In this document: piece after piece, positions 34,558 through 41,715 of the stretch
Layout: every line of letters begins with the position of its first letter
Numbering within the stretch: position 1 is the first letter of the stretch
Assembly: GCF_019424165.1 (NCBI RefSeq)
Contig: NZ_JAHZAA010000012.1
Span: forward strand, 1 to 44,605
Length of the DNA: 44,605 nt
Direction of reading: 5' to 3'
DNA from: Desulfovibrio sp.
GTDB lineage: Bacteria > Desulfobacterota > Desulfovibrionia > Desulfovibrionales > Desulfovibrionaceae
Position numbers and translations under genes: made by a program
The notes under the pieces: model-generated
What the model was told of the DNA's origin: nothing
The model's database searches: none
What the model saw: the letters and a program-made list of their open reading frames with translations, nothing else

Positions 34558-36474
34558 TTGGCAAAAAACCGCGCATTGCAGCAGTGGCGGGTGGAGGATT
34601 CCATCGAACTGTACGGCATCCGCAATTGGGGGGCCGGATATTTTGACGTTTCCGACGCGGGCGAAGTGGTTATCTGCCCGCAAGGTCCCAAAGGCCCGCA
34701 GGTTTCCATTCCGGAGATTATCTCTGGTCTGCGTGACAGGGGCTATGACATGCCCGTGCTTTTGCGCGTGGAAAATATTCTGGACTCGCGCATAGCGAAC
34801 ATTCATGAAAGCTTTCGTAAGGCCATAAAAAATCTCGGTTATACCGGGGCCTACCGTGGCGTTTTTCCCATCAAGGTGAATCAGCAGCAGCAAGTGGTGG
34901 AAAAGATCGCCCAGTTCGGCGCGCGGTACCACCACGGGCTTGAGGTCGGCTCAAAGGCCGAGCTTATTGCCGCAGTGTCGCTCATGCAGGACAGGGAAGC
35001 CTGCATCGTGTGCAACGGGTACAAGGATGAAGAGTTCATGGACCTGGGCCTTCAGGCCCTGCGCCTGGGCTTTAACGTGTTTTTTGTGCTTGAAATGCCC
35101 AGCGAGCTGAATGTGCTGCTGGAACGCAGCAAGGCTCTTGGGGTGCGGCCCAATATCGGCGTGCGCGCCAAGCTGGCCGTAAAGGCTGGCGGCCACTGGA
35201 CGGATTCCGGCGGCGAGCGTTCCACCTTCGGCCTTTCCCCGGCGCAGGTGGTGGACGTGGTGGACACCCTCAAAAGCCACGACATGCTGGACTGCTTCAA
35301 GCTGTTGCACTACCACCTTGGTTCGCAGGTTTCCAACATCCGCGACATCCGCACGGGAGTGATGGAAGGCGCGCGTCTTTATGTGGGCCTTATCCAGGAA
35401 GGCGCGCCCATGGGCTACCTTGACCTGGGCGGCGGCCTGGCTGTGGACTATGACGGTTCGCACACCAACTTCATTTCTTCGCGCAACTATAATCTGGATG
35501 AATACTGCACCGACGTGGTGGAAACCATCATGAGCATCCTGGACGAGGAAAATGTGCCTCACCCGCACATCATCACCGAGTCCGGCCGCGCCACCGTGGC
35601 GTACTATTCGGTGCTGCTTTTCAACGTGCTGGACGTCAGCATGATTGAAGAGGTGCAACTGCCCGAAAGCCTGCCCGAAGGCACGCCCGAGCCGGTGCAG
35701 AACCTGCGGGAAGCCCTGGCCAACATCAGCCTGCGCAATTTGCAGGAATGCTATAACGACGCCATCTATTACCGCGATGAAATGCGCCAGCTTTTCTCCA
35801 CCGGCCGGGTAAATCTGCGTCAGCGCACCATTGCCGAGCGTTTTTTCTGGGCCATCATCATGCGTATCGCCCAGGAAAAAACCCGTCTCAAGAATGTGCC
35901 GCGCGACCTGGCCGACATTGATGTAAGCCTGGCCGACATCTATTATGGTAACTTCAGCGTGTTCCAGTCCTTGCCCGATACCTGGGCCATTGACCAGCTT
36001 TTCCCGGTCATGCCCATACACAGGCTCAAGGAGTTTCCTGCGCGCCATGCCATCATTTCGGACATCACCTGCGATTCCGATGGCCGTATCGACCAGTTCA
36101 TCGACCCCCAGGGCATGAAGCCCACGCTGGAGCTGCACCCCCTGCGTGACGGCGAGGAATACTATCTTGGCGTGTTCCTTGTGGGCGCATATCAGGAAAC
36201 CCTGGGCGACCTGCATAACCTCATGGGCGACACCAACGTGGTGTCCATCCGTGTGGCCGAGGATGGAAGCTACGAATACGTGCGTGAAATCCGCGGCGAC
36301 TCTGTGGCGGATATTCTGAGCTATGTGGAGTACGACCCCCGCCGCATACTTGAGGACCTGCGCAGCACAGCAGAACTGGCCGTGCGGCAGGGCCGCATTT
36401 CGCCAAGCGAGAGGTTCTCTGTCATGCAGGCCTTTGAAGACGGACTGCGCGGCTATACCTATTTTGAGCGGTAA
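34558..36474 (+). CDS. speA: Biosynthetic arginine decarboxylase, TTG start
   Basis: A PLP-dependent enzyme of the alanine-racemase fold that makes agmatine from arginine, the first step of polyamine synthesis. The 638-residue length is typical of SpeA. YRGVFPIKVNQQQQVVEKI contains the PLP Lys, HYHLGSQVSNI and YLDLGGGLAVDYDGS are family motifs, and ITESGRATVAYYSVLLFNV supplies the active-site Glu. The TTG at 34558 is preceded by AAGGAG six bases upstream and no ATG is near, so TTG is the likely start. A terminator follows. It is transcribed alone. Confidence 0.95.
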   Translation: MAKNRALQQWRVEDSIELYGIRNWGAGYFDVSDAGEVVICPQGPKGPQVSIPEIISGLRDRGYDMPVLLRVENILDSRIANIHESFRKAIKNLGYTGAYRGVFPIKVNQQQQVVEKIAQFGARYHHGLEVGSKAELIAAVSLMQDREACIVCNGYKDEEFMDLGLQALRLGFNVFFVLEMPSELNVLLERSKALGVRPNIGVRAKLAVKAGGHWTDSGGERSTFGLSPAQVVDVVDTLKSHDMLDCFKLLHYHLGSQVSNIRDIRTGVMEGARLYVGLIQEGAPMGYLDLGGGLAVDYDGSHTNFISSRNYNLDEYCTDVVETIMSILDEENVPHPHIITESGRATVAYYSVLLFNVLDVSMIEEVQLPESLPEGTPEPVQNLREALANISLRNLQECYNDAIYYRDEMRQLFSTGRVNLRQRTIAERFFWAIIMRIAQEKTRLKNVPRDLADIDVSLADIYYGNFSVFQSLPDTWAIDQLFPVMPIHRLKEFPARHAIISDITCDSDGRIDQFIDPQGMKPTLELHPLRDGEEYYLGVFLVGAYQETLGDLHNLMGDTNVVSIRVAEDGSYEYVREIRGDSVADILSYVEYDPRRILEDLRSTAELAVRQGRISPSERFSVMQAFEDGLRGYTYFER

Positions 36475-36489
36475 AAAGCCTGAAACAGA

Positions 36490-36520
36490 ACGGCCCGTGC
36501 CAAAAGCGCGGGCCGTTTTT
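36490..36520 (+). terminator. Intrinsic terminator after speA
   Basis: ACGGCCCG (36490-36497) pairs with CGGGCCGT (36509-36516), and the T-run follows immediately. The remaining 36521-36751 contains no gene that I can support. Confidence 0.85.
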
Positions 36521-36751
36521 CGTTGCACGGGCGAAGGGGCAGGGGCTGGCTGTCCGCAACTGCCGACGGCAGCATTCTTACAGCCGCCGCTTTTTATGCG
36601 GGGTCGTGACGGAGCGCCGCCGCGAACTGTCTGATGTAAGCCGCCCGGCGTGAACTGTCCTGAATGCAGGCCCGTTATGAAGTGAATGGGCTGCCGTGAG
36701 CTGCCGCGCTGCCCGCAAGGGGCGCAGGCGTACGCGAAGTGCCGCGCACGG

Positions 36752-37639
36752 TCAGGATTGCCGCAGCACTTCCTCGGCATAGTTATGGAGCACATGCGGC
36801 AGGCCTTGCAGCAGAGCGCCCACCTGGGTGCCGGGATCGGGCGCGCAGTGTTCTGCCAGCAGGCGGGCAATGCGTGCCGCCGCAAGGCTGGCCCGGCACA
36901 TGGGTATGCCGCCTGCCAAAAGCGCCGTTACAAGGCCCGTCACCAGATCGCCGGTTCCGCCAATGCACTCCATAGCCGCTACCGAAGGCTCTTTTACCGT
37001 ACCCGTCAGACGGCCGCCGCAAACAATGTGGTCAATCCGGCCCTTGATGATCAGGTGGGCCGGGCAGTTGCCGTGGGCATTGGCTCTTTCCAGCAGGGCG
37101 GCGACATTTTCTTCCTCGGCCAGCAAAAAACCTCTGGTATAAAATGGATGCGGGGCTTTTTCATCGGCAAGAAAGGCCATTTCGCCAATGTCAGGGGTGA
37201 AAAGGTCATAAGCGTCGGCATAGCCGCTCATTTTGGCCACATACATAAAGCCCGCGTCCGCCACCAGCACGGGCGGGGTGGGCAGCGCCTGCAGGGCCAT
37301 GAGCACGCGGTTGTGCCAGTCCACATCGGGAAAAAGATAGTGAAATGTCATGCCCTCAGGGTTCAGGGTATCGGCGTGCTCTGTAAGCCAGGCATACAGG
37401 GCGCGGCTGCCCTCTCCCGAGCCCGTGTCTCCGGCCAGCAGCAGGCGGGGCGGCTGAAACCCCAGTGCCTCACAGGCCAGAAGGGCGGTGGCGGCCAGAG
37501 CCTCGGTGCCGCGCTGCACGGGAAAGGCGCTGCCGTCCGCGAGGTGAAGCCATCCATCGCACATGCGGGCAGGGCCTTGGGCCGCTGCCTCGCGAAAAAC
37601 CGGGTCCGGCCCCGGTAGAGTGCCGGCTATGTACCACAT
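36752..37639 (-). CDS. Carbohydrate-kinase-fold protein related to NAD(P)HX dehydratase
   Basis: A 295-residue ribokinase-fold protein most like the C-terminal YjeF (ADP-dependent NAD(P)HX dehydratase) domain. DAYDLFTPDIGEMAFLAD corresponds to LTPHPGEM of that family, PAHLIIKGRIDHIVCGG to the VVLKG strand, and ECIGGTGDLVTGLVTALLAGG to the GTGD anion hole with the catalytic Asp. Most of the rest is divergent, and the YjeF epimerase domain is absent, so the substrate may differ. Its start overlaps the DUF3343 gene by 13 bases. It therefore probably shares that gene's role, perhaps in selenium metabolism. Confidence 0.75.
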   Translation of the reverse strand: MWYIAGTLPGPDPVFREAAAQGPARMCDGWLHLADGSAFPVQRGTEALAATALLACEALGFQPPRLLLAGDTGSGEGSRALYAWLTEHADTLNPEGMTFHYLFPDVDWHNRVLMALQALPTPPVLVADAGFMYVAKMSGYADAYDLFTPDIGEMAFLADEKAPHPFYTRGFLLAEEENVAALLERANAHGNCPAHLIIKGRIDHIVCGGRLTGTVKEPSVAAMECIGGTGDLVTGLVTALLAGGIPMCRASLAAARIARLLAEHCAPDPGTQVGALLQGLPHVLHNYAEEVLRQS

Positions 37640-38289
37640 GAATATTGCCTCCGCAGTTCTTCAAAGGCTTTTTGCAGGCTGTAACAGCAGAGCGTCTGCC
37701 CGAGGCTCAGGGGGTCCGGGGCCTCGGCAAGGCGCAGGCCGCACAGGCAGTGCGCAAGCCACGGCACGTCCGGGCAGCCCCCGCCGGAAATATTCACAAT
37801 ACGGCCGTCCTGCGTGTCCAGGGTGATTTTCATATTGGCGGCACGTACCATAATCCAGCGGTCCATGCGCCTGACCTGGTAAAGTGATACCGGCTCAAGC
37901 AGCACATCATGGGCGCTGACCACCTGTTCCGGCTCGATGCCATCCTTGTGCAATATTTCCAGCACGCGGGCCTGGCTCACCAGTTCAAATACGATCACCA
38001 TATCGCAGCCCGTGCGCAATTGCGGCGGCGGCCCTTTGACTTCCACATCAAGACCGGCAGTGCGAAGCAACTTTTCTGCCTTGATGACTTCGCCCGTATG
38101 GGCAAAAACCAGCAGGCCCCTGTCGCTGACGGCACGGGCGGTGCGGGACGAGGGCTGCCCGCCTTTGGCGGGGTGGGGTTGGCGCTGGTCCGCTCTGGTT
38201 TTCTTGCCCAGCAGGGTACGGGCGGCGCGGCCAAGGTTGCCCATAAAGCCGCCGCCCGTTTTGCGTATGCCCTTTGGTTTTTTATTCAT
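37627..38289 (-). CDS. DUF3343 protein with cysteine-rich C-terminus
   Basis: A 220-residue protein. After a basic N-terminal segment (about 1-50), GLLVFAHTGEVIKAEKLLRTAGLDVEVKGPPPQLRTGCDMVIVFEL matches DUF3343, a small family described as putative Se/S carriers; the TGCD Cys is its conserved residue. The C-terminal extension has ISGGGCPDVPWLAHCLCG and TLCCYSLQKAFEELRR, giving five closely placed Cys that could carry sulfur or selenium or bind metal. The start ATG 38289 is chosen over an upstream in-frame codon at 38313. Neighbours are the TusA-like, YedE-like and kinase-like genes on the same strand. Confidence 0.8.
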   Translation of the reverse strand: MNKKPKGIRKTGGGFMGNLGRAARTLLGKKTRADQRQPHPAKGGQPSSRTARAVSDRGLLVFAHTGEVIKAEKLLRTAGLDVEVKGPPPQLRTGCDMVIVFELVSQARVLEILHKDGIEPEQVVSAHDVLLEPVSLYQVRRMDRWIMVRAANMKITLDTQDGRIVNISGGGCPDVPWLAHCLCGLRLAEAPDPLSLGQTLCCYSLQKAFEELRRQYSCGT

Positions 38290-38300
38290 GCAGGTATCCC

Positions 38301-38326
38301 GCCGGGCGGACACTGGTCCGCCCGGC
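38301..38326 (-). promoter_or_regulatory. Strong hairpin upstream of the DUF3343 gene
   Basis: GCCGGGCGGAC (38301-38311) and its exact complement (38316-38326) form an 11-bp stem with a four-base loop, 12 bases before the ATG, close to where the ribosome binding site should be. There is no T-run on the minus strand. It may be a weak terminator, an mRNA-stabilising element or a translational control site. Confidence 0.45.
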
Positions 38327-38532
38327 TGTTTGTTGGCTTTTCATCTGCTTTCGGAGCCTTTGGGCGTTGCTCTGCGCAGGGCGGCTCCGGCTTGTCTGTT
38401 ATGTCCGGGCTTCATCTGTATGAAGCTGCATGGGGGCAGCGGCGTGCTGGCAAATGCCTTTGACCTTGCCCGCCCGCGGTCTGCCATGTCTGACATCAGC
38501 CTGGAATGCCCAGAGTCAACTGCTCCAGGGAG

Positions 38533-38748
38533 CTAGTCCTTGCACAGCTCCAGCCTTGTAATTCCTTGTCCTTCGTCGGCGGGGTCCACGCGGAAACCTC
38601 GGTTGCGGGCTGCGCGACTGACGTTTTCGCGGCTGGCGTCGTTATCTACAAGTACACTGAAGGGACCGTCGCCCGCCTTGGCGGCATTGAGAAAGAGAAG
38701 CACCGGCTGCGGGCATGAAAGACCGCGGGTATCTATAAGTACGGACAT
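38533..38748 (-). CDS. TusA/SirA-like protein (YedF N-terminal type)
   Basis: A 71-residue sulfur-carrier-like protein. DTRGLSCPQPVLLFLNAA holds the CPxP motif with the active Cys, and FSVLVDNDASRENVSRAARNRGFRV matches the YedF/SirA fold. Only the SirA-like half is present; the C-terminal DsrE-like domain of full-length YedF is absent. The start overlaps the stop of the YedE-like gene (TAATG), so the two are coupled. Family members next to YedE are associated with selenium metabolism. Confidence 0.85.
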   Translation of the reverse strand: MSVLIDTRGLSCPQPVLLFLNAAKAGDGPFSVLVDNDASRENVSRAARNRGFRVDPADEGQGITRLELCKD

Positions 38749-39842
38749 TACGCGCCTCGCTTGCAGTTGTAAAATCCTATGCACAAACAAATGCCAAGGC
38801 CGGCCAGGGTGGCGGCCATGCCGTGGGGGCCGATGCCGGCGGGGCTGGAGGCCATGCCGAAGTTGTGGGCCATGGCCGTACCCGCGATGAGGCCCATGAC
38901 AAACACGGCGGCGTCGTTGTCGCCTTCGCCCGCCATAAAGAGCTGGCGTCCGGGGCAGCCGCCCGCCAGGGCAAAGGCAAGACCCGCCGTAACCATGCCC
39001 ATAAAGTTCCACAGGTCATTAGGCTGTGAAACCGGCTGGTTTTCAAAACCCCAGTGGAAGGAGCCGAAACTGATGTTCATGACCAGGGCCGCCGCAAACA
39101 TGGCGATAAAGCCCAGGGCCAGAAACCACTGGTTGAACAGGATGACGTCGCGCAGGGCGCCCATGGTGCAGAAGCGGCTGCGTTGCGCCAGAAAGCCCAC
39201 GGCCAGTCCGGCGCATAGTGAAAAGATAAACGGCGCATGCTGTGAGCCGGGGCCTTTGATGGAGTAGAAGAGCACGCCGCTTTTAAGCTCGCCGATTATC
39301 TGCGGGTCGGCAAGATACAGAGCCACAAGGGCGATCATAAGCGCGGGCAGCAGCAAGCCCGATATTTTCCCCTGCCCCTGACTGCGGCCCAGGGAGAATC
39401 CCATGCGGAAAAAGACCGTGCCTATGCCCACGCCTACGATAAGACCGGCCAGGCCGAAAAGGGCATGGGCATCGCCGCCGGCCAGGCGCAGGATGACGCG
39501 CCAGGGGCAGCCCAGAAAAACCAGCGCGCCTATGCCAGCGATGGCCCCGAGAAAAAAGCGGATGATCGGCGCCGAGCCGCCGCGCGGCTTGTACTCGCCG
39601 AAAAGCATGGCCGCCGCAAAGGCGCCCAGTACCATGCCCATTATTTCCGGGCGCAGATACTGCACAAGGTCAGCCCTGTGCAGGCCCACAGCCCCGGCAA
39701 TGTCGCGGTTAAAGCAGACTACGCATATGCCCATGTTGCCCGGATTGCCCGCCTGTTGCAGCAATACGGCCAATACGCCGAAAATAAGGCCGACCACGAT
39801 GATGCCCGTGGTGGTGGAAAGAATATTGAAGCCCTGTTTCAT
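38748..39842 (-). CDS. yedE: YedE/FdhT-type membrane protein, putative selenium-compound transporter
   Basis: A 364-residue polytopic inner-membrane protein of the YeeE/YedE family with about nine to ten spans. An internal duplication is visible: GICVVCFNRDIAGAVG is echoed by SRFCTMGALRDVILF, and FLGCPWRVILRLAGGD by LAGGCPGRQLFMAGEGD, giving paired Cys-containing motifs in each half as in thiosulfate transporters of this superfamily. The version with a TusA-like partner is the one annotated as selenium metabolism protein YedE/FdhT. Coupling to the CPxP gene supports this reading. The exact substrate is not established from sequence. Confidence 0.85.
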   Translation of the reverse strand: MKQGFNILSTTTGIIVVGLIFGVLAVLLQQAGNPGNMGICVVCFNRDIAGAVGLHRADLVQYLRPEIMGMVLGAFAAAMLFGEYKPRGGSAPIIRFFLGAIAGIGALVFLGCPWRVILRLAGGDAHALFGLAGLIVGVGIGTVFFRMGFSLGRSQGQGKISGLLLPALMIALVALYLADPQIIGELKSGVLFYSIKGPGSQHAPFIFSLCAGLAVGFLAQRSRFCTMGALRDVILFNQWFLALGFIAMFAAALVMNISFGSFHWGFENQPVSQPNDLWNFMGMVTAGLAFALAGGCPGRQLFMAGEGDNDAAVFVMGLIAGTAMAHNFGMASSPAGIGPHGMAATLAGLGICLCIGFYNCKRGA

Positions 39843-40151
39843 GGCTTTCCTCCTGTTTGCGGGCGCATGCCCATTGCGTAGGCGGCCTGTATGGCCGCAT
39901 TACGCGGACGGAGGGTTACCGTTTGTCAGGGTTGTCGCGTCATGCTCCCAAGTCTCAAGACGCGCCGCCGCCCGCATATACTCCACACCGTGAAGCCTGT
40001 GGGCTTGCGTCAGGTTTTGCGCTTGGGCATGTGCGCTCCTTGTGTTGCGCCGCACGGTCTGAGCCGTGGACAGGGGCGGCAGGGCCGCCCGGCAAGGTTA
40101 CAGCCGGGGAATGTTTCAGGCAAACTCGATCCCGGCAGGTTGCCCCTGAAG
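39843..40151. other. Intergenic region between yedE and pyrR
   Basis: 309 bases without a supported gene. GCGGCC/GGCCGC forms a hairpin near 39881-39897, and GGGCGGC/GCCGCCC near 40074-40090 lies behind pyrR without a T-run. I looked for a tRNA-Sec gene and saw none. Confidence 0.4.
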
Positions 40152-40691
40152 TCAGGCAGGGCTGGCCGTAAGATGAACCGCGTCCTGCCCGTCCCTTTCG
40201 GTGAGCAGCACATCCACACGTTCCTGGCGGCTGGTGTTGACCGTGCGGCCCACATAGTCGGCATGTATGGGCAGTTCGCGATGGCCCCGGTCTATAAGGG
40301 CCAGCAGCTCCACAGCCCTGGGGCGGCCGTAGTCCAGCAGGGCTTCAAGGGCGGCACGGATGGTGCGGCCCGTATAGAGCACGTCATCCACAAGAATGAT
40401 CACGCGCCCGTCCACGCTTGCGGGTATGCGCGACTGGCCGATATGCGGCTGGGCCTCAAGGCTTGTCCAGTCGTCACGGTAAAGGTTGATATCCAGTGTG
40501 CCAAGCAACACCGGATGCCCCAGGCGTTCCTGCAGCAGGTCTGCCAGGCGGTGGGCGAGGTCCGCGCCGCGCCGCTCGATGCCTACCAGCATGACATGCC
40601 CGCAGTCTGCGTGGCGCTCCATAATCTGGGACGCCAGGCGCTCCAGCATGCGGGTCATTTCATGTTCTTCAAGCAGCAGGGTTGTGCCCAT
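40152..40691 (-). CDS. pyrR: PyrR-type uracil phosphoribosyltransferase/regulator
   Basis: A 179-residue type I phosphoribosyltransferase of the PyrR family. RVIILVDDVLYTGRTIRAALEAL is the PRPP-binding motif, preceded by VLLGTLDINLYRDDWTSL, and AVELLALIDRGHRELPIHADYVGRTVNTS follows, all typical of PyrR. In Gram-positive bacteria PyrR binds pyr mRNA leaders; in Gram-negatives it may act only as a UPRTase. No pyrimidine operon is adjacent. It is divergent from the HesB-like pair. Confidence 0.92.
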   Translation of the reverse strand: MGTTLLLEEHEMTRMLERLASQIMERHADCGHVMLVGIERRGADLAHRLADLLQERLGHPVLLGTLDINLYRDDWTSLEAQPHIGQSRIPASVDGRVIILVDDVLYTGRTIRAALEALLDYGRPRAVELLALIDRGHRELPIHADYVGRTVNTSRQERVDVLLTERDGQDAVHLTASPA

Positions 40692-40761
40692 GTTTCCTCC
40701 CGTAACGTCTCGCTGAAAGCAGCGTAACGCTTTTTGTGGCCGAAGAAAAGTCCTCCGGTAA

Positions 40762-40790
40762 TTGACAAGGCCGGTGCATGGCCTTAGTTA
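40762..40790 (+). promoter_or_regulatory. Candidate promoter/operator of the selenocysteine HesB-like gene
   Basis: A perfect -35 box TTGACA (40762-40767) is followed 17 bp later by TAGTTA (40785-40790), a poor -10. AAGGCC (40767-40772) and GGCCTT (40780-40785) form a perfect inverted repeat between them, where a bound regulator would block or activate polymerase. Confidence 0.45.
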
Positions 40791-40818
40791 CTAGGTCACC
40801 AGAAATATGGAGGACACC

Positions 40819-41136
40819 ATGATTCAGTTGACCGACAACGCCCGCAAGGAACTCGATTCCTTCTTTGCGGACAAGAAAAAGGATCCCATCCGGATCTACC
40901 TTTCGGCCGGTTGAGGCGGCCCGCGCCTTGCACTGGCTCTGGACGAGCCTAATGATCAGGATTCAACCGAGGAACAGGCCGGGTACACCTTCTGCATGAG
41001 CCAGTCTTTGCTGGACGAAGTGAAGGGAGTCACCATTGATTTGACCTATATGGGCTTCACGGTTACCCCCGAGGTGCCCTTTGCTTCCAGCGGCGATGGC
41101 GGATGCAGCAGCTGCACAAGCTGCGGCAGCCATTAA
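40819..41136 (+). CDS. HesB/IscA-like selenoprotein (in-frame UGA as selenocysteine)
   Basis: Read with the TGA at 40912-40914 as selenocysteine, the frame gives a 105-residue protein from ATG 40819 (GGAGG upstream) to TAA 41134. Sec32 lies in IYLSAGUGGPRLALAL, where the paralogue at 41227 has IYLAPGGCSGPRLALAI, so Sec replaces the first conserved cluster-binding Cys of this A-type Fe-S carrier family. Similarity to the paralogue continues on both sides of the UGA (YTFCMSQSLLDEVKGVTIDLTYMGFTV), which argues against a pseudogene. The tail GGCSSCTSCGSH keeps three Cys. A SECIS-like hairpin is at 40935-40949. HesB-like selenoproteins are a predicted family in other bacteria. The role, probably in Fe-S or redox chemistry, is not proven. 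Confidence 0.85.
40912..40949 (+). promoter_or_regulatory. Selenocysteine UGA and SECIS-like hairpin
   Basis: After the UGA (40912-40914) a stem GGCTC (40935-40939) / GAGCC (40945-40949) closes the loop TGGAC. The loop begins 25 nt after the UGA and has G among its first two bases, meeting the usual criteria for a bacterial SECIS read by SelB. The same positions in the cysteine paralogue cannot form this stem. Confidence 0.75.
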
Positions 41137-41226
41137 CAGAGCGGGCTTGGTTCCCCGCTGGCCGATGAAGCATATCTGCCTGTTTTTCGGTATTTTTTTA
41201 TATACTTGAAAAATATTGGAGGAACC

Positions 41227-41547
41227 ATGCTTGAATTGACCGAAAGCGCCCGTCAGGAACTGGATGCCTACTTCAAGGGCAAGGAAAAGAGCGATATCCG
41301 CATCTATCTCGCCCCCGGCGGCTGCAGCGGCCCGCGCCTTGCGCTGGCTATCGACACTGTCACTGAAGATGACCAGAGCGAAGAACAGGGCGGTTTTACC
41401 TTCTGCATCAATAAAGAACTGCTGGGCCAGATCGAGGGCGTGAAAATCGACCTCACCCACATGGGCTTTATGGTCGAACCCACCGTACCCCTGCCGCAGA
41501 GCGGCGGGGGAGGTTGCTCCGGCTGCTCCGGCGGCTGCGGCGACTAA
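41227..41547 (+). CDS. HesB/IscA-like protein, cysteine paralogue
   Basis: A 106-residue A-type Fe-S carrier-like protein and tandem paralogue of the preceding selenoprotein. LAPGGCSGPRLALAID has Cys33 where the neighbour has Sec, FTFCINKELLGQIEGVKIDLTHMGFMVEPTV is shared, and the tail GGGGCSGCSGGCGD offers three more Cys. The family is often annotated IscA/HesB-like. GGAGG precedes the ATG. A short hairpin (AGCGGG/CCCGCT) lies in the 90-base gap after the first gene, and an AT-rich stretch just upstream could be its own promoter. A GC-rich hairpin follows at 41572. Confidence 0.92.
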   Translation: MLELTESARQELDAYFKGKEKSDIRIYLAPGGCSGPRLALAIDTVTEDDQSEEQGGFTFCINKELLGQIEGVKIDLTHMGFMVEPTVPLPQSGGGGCSGCSGGCGD

Positions 41548-41571
41548 CTGGGCGGATTGGTATAGTTGACC

Positions 41572-41595
41572 GGGGGCGGCCTTTGGGCCGCCCCC
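41572..41595 (+). terminator. GC-rich hairpin after the HesB-like pair
   Basis: GGGGGCGGCC (41572-41581) and GGCCGCCCCC (41586-41595) form a perfect 10-bp stem with a TTTG loop. The T-run is missing, so termination may be partial before mfd. Confidence 0.55.
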
Positions 41596-41715
41596 TCGCC
41601 GCTTTAAGAGCGCGGGTATTTTTACCATGGCCGCTCCATCATATAACACTGCGGTTTTACGCCGCGCTCCCGCATTGCGGCCGTGTCGAAAAAGCACGCC
41701 ACATGGAATATTTTC

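Noticed and set aside
34951..36885. 644-codon minus-strand frame
   Set aside because: It is antisense to speA and lacks any domain pattern.
39843..40151. tRNA-Sec or other tRNA gene near the selenium genes
   Set aside because: No acceptor stem with a matching T-loop sequence could be found here or in the other gaps.
40819..40914. 31-codon peptide or pseudogene ending at the TGA at 40912
   Set aside because: The frame after the TGA stays open and similar to the paralogue, and the TGA falls on the conserved Cys column with a SECIS-like hairpin after it.
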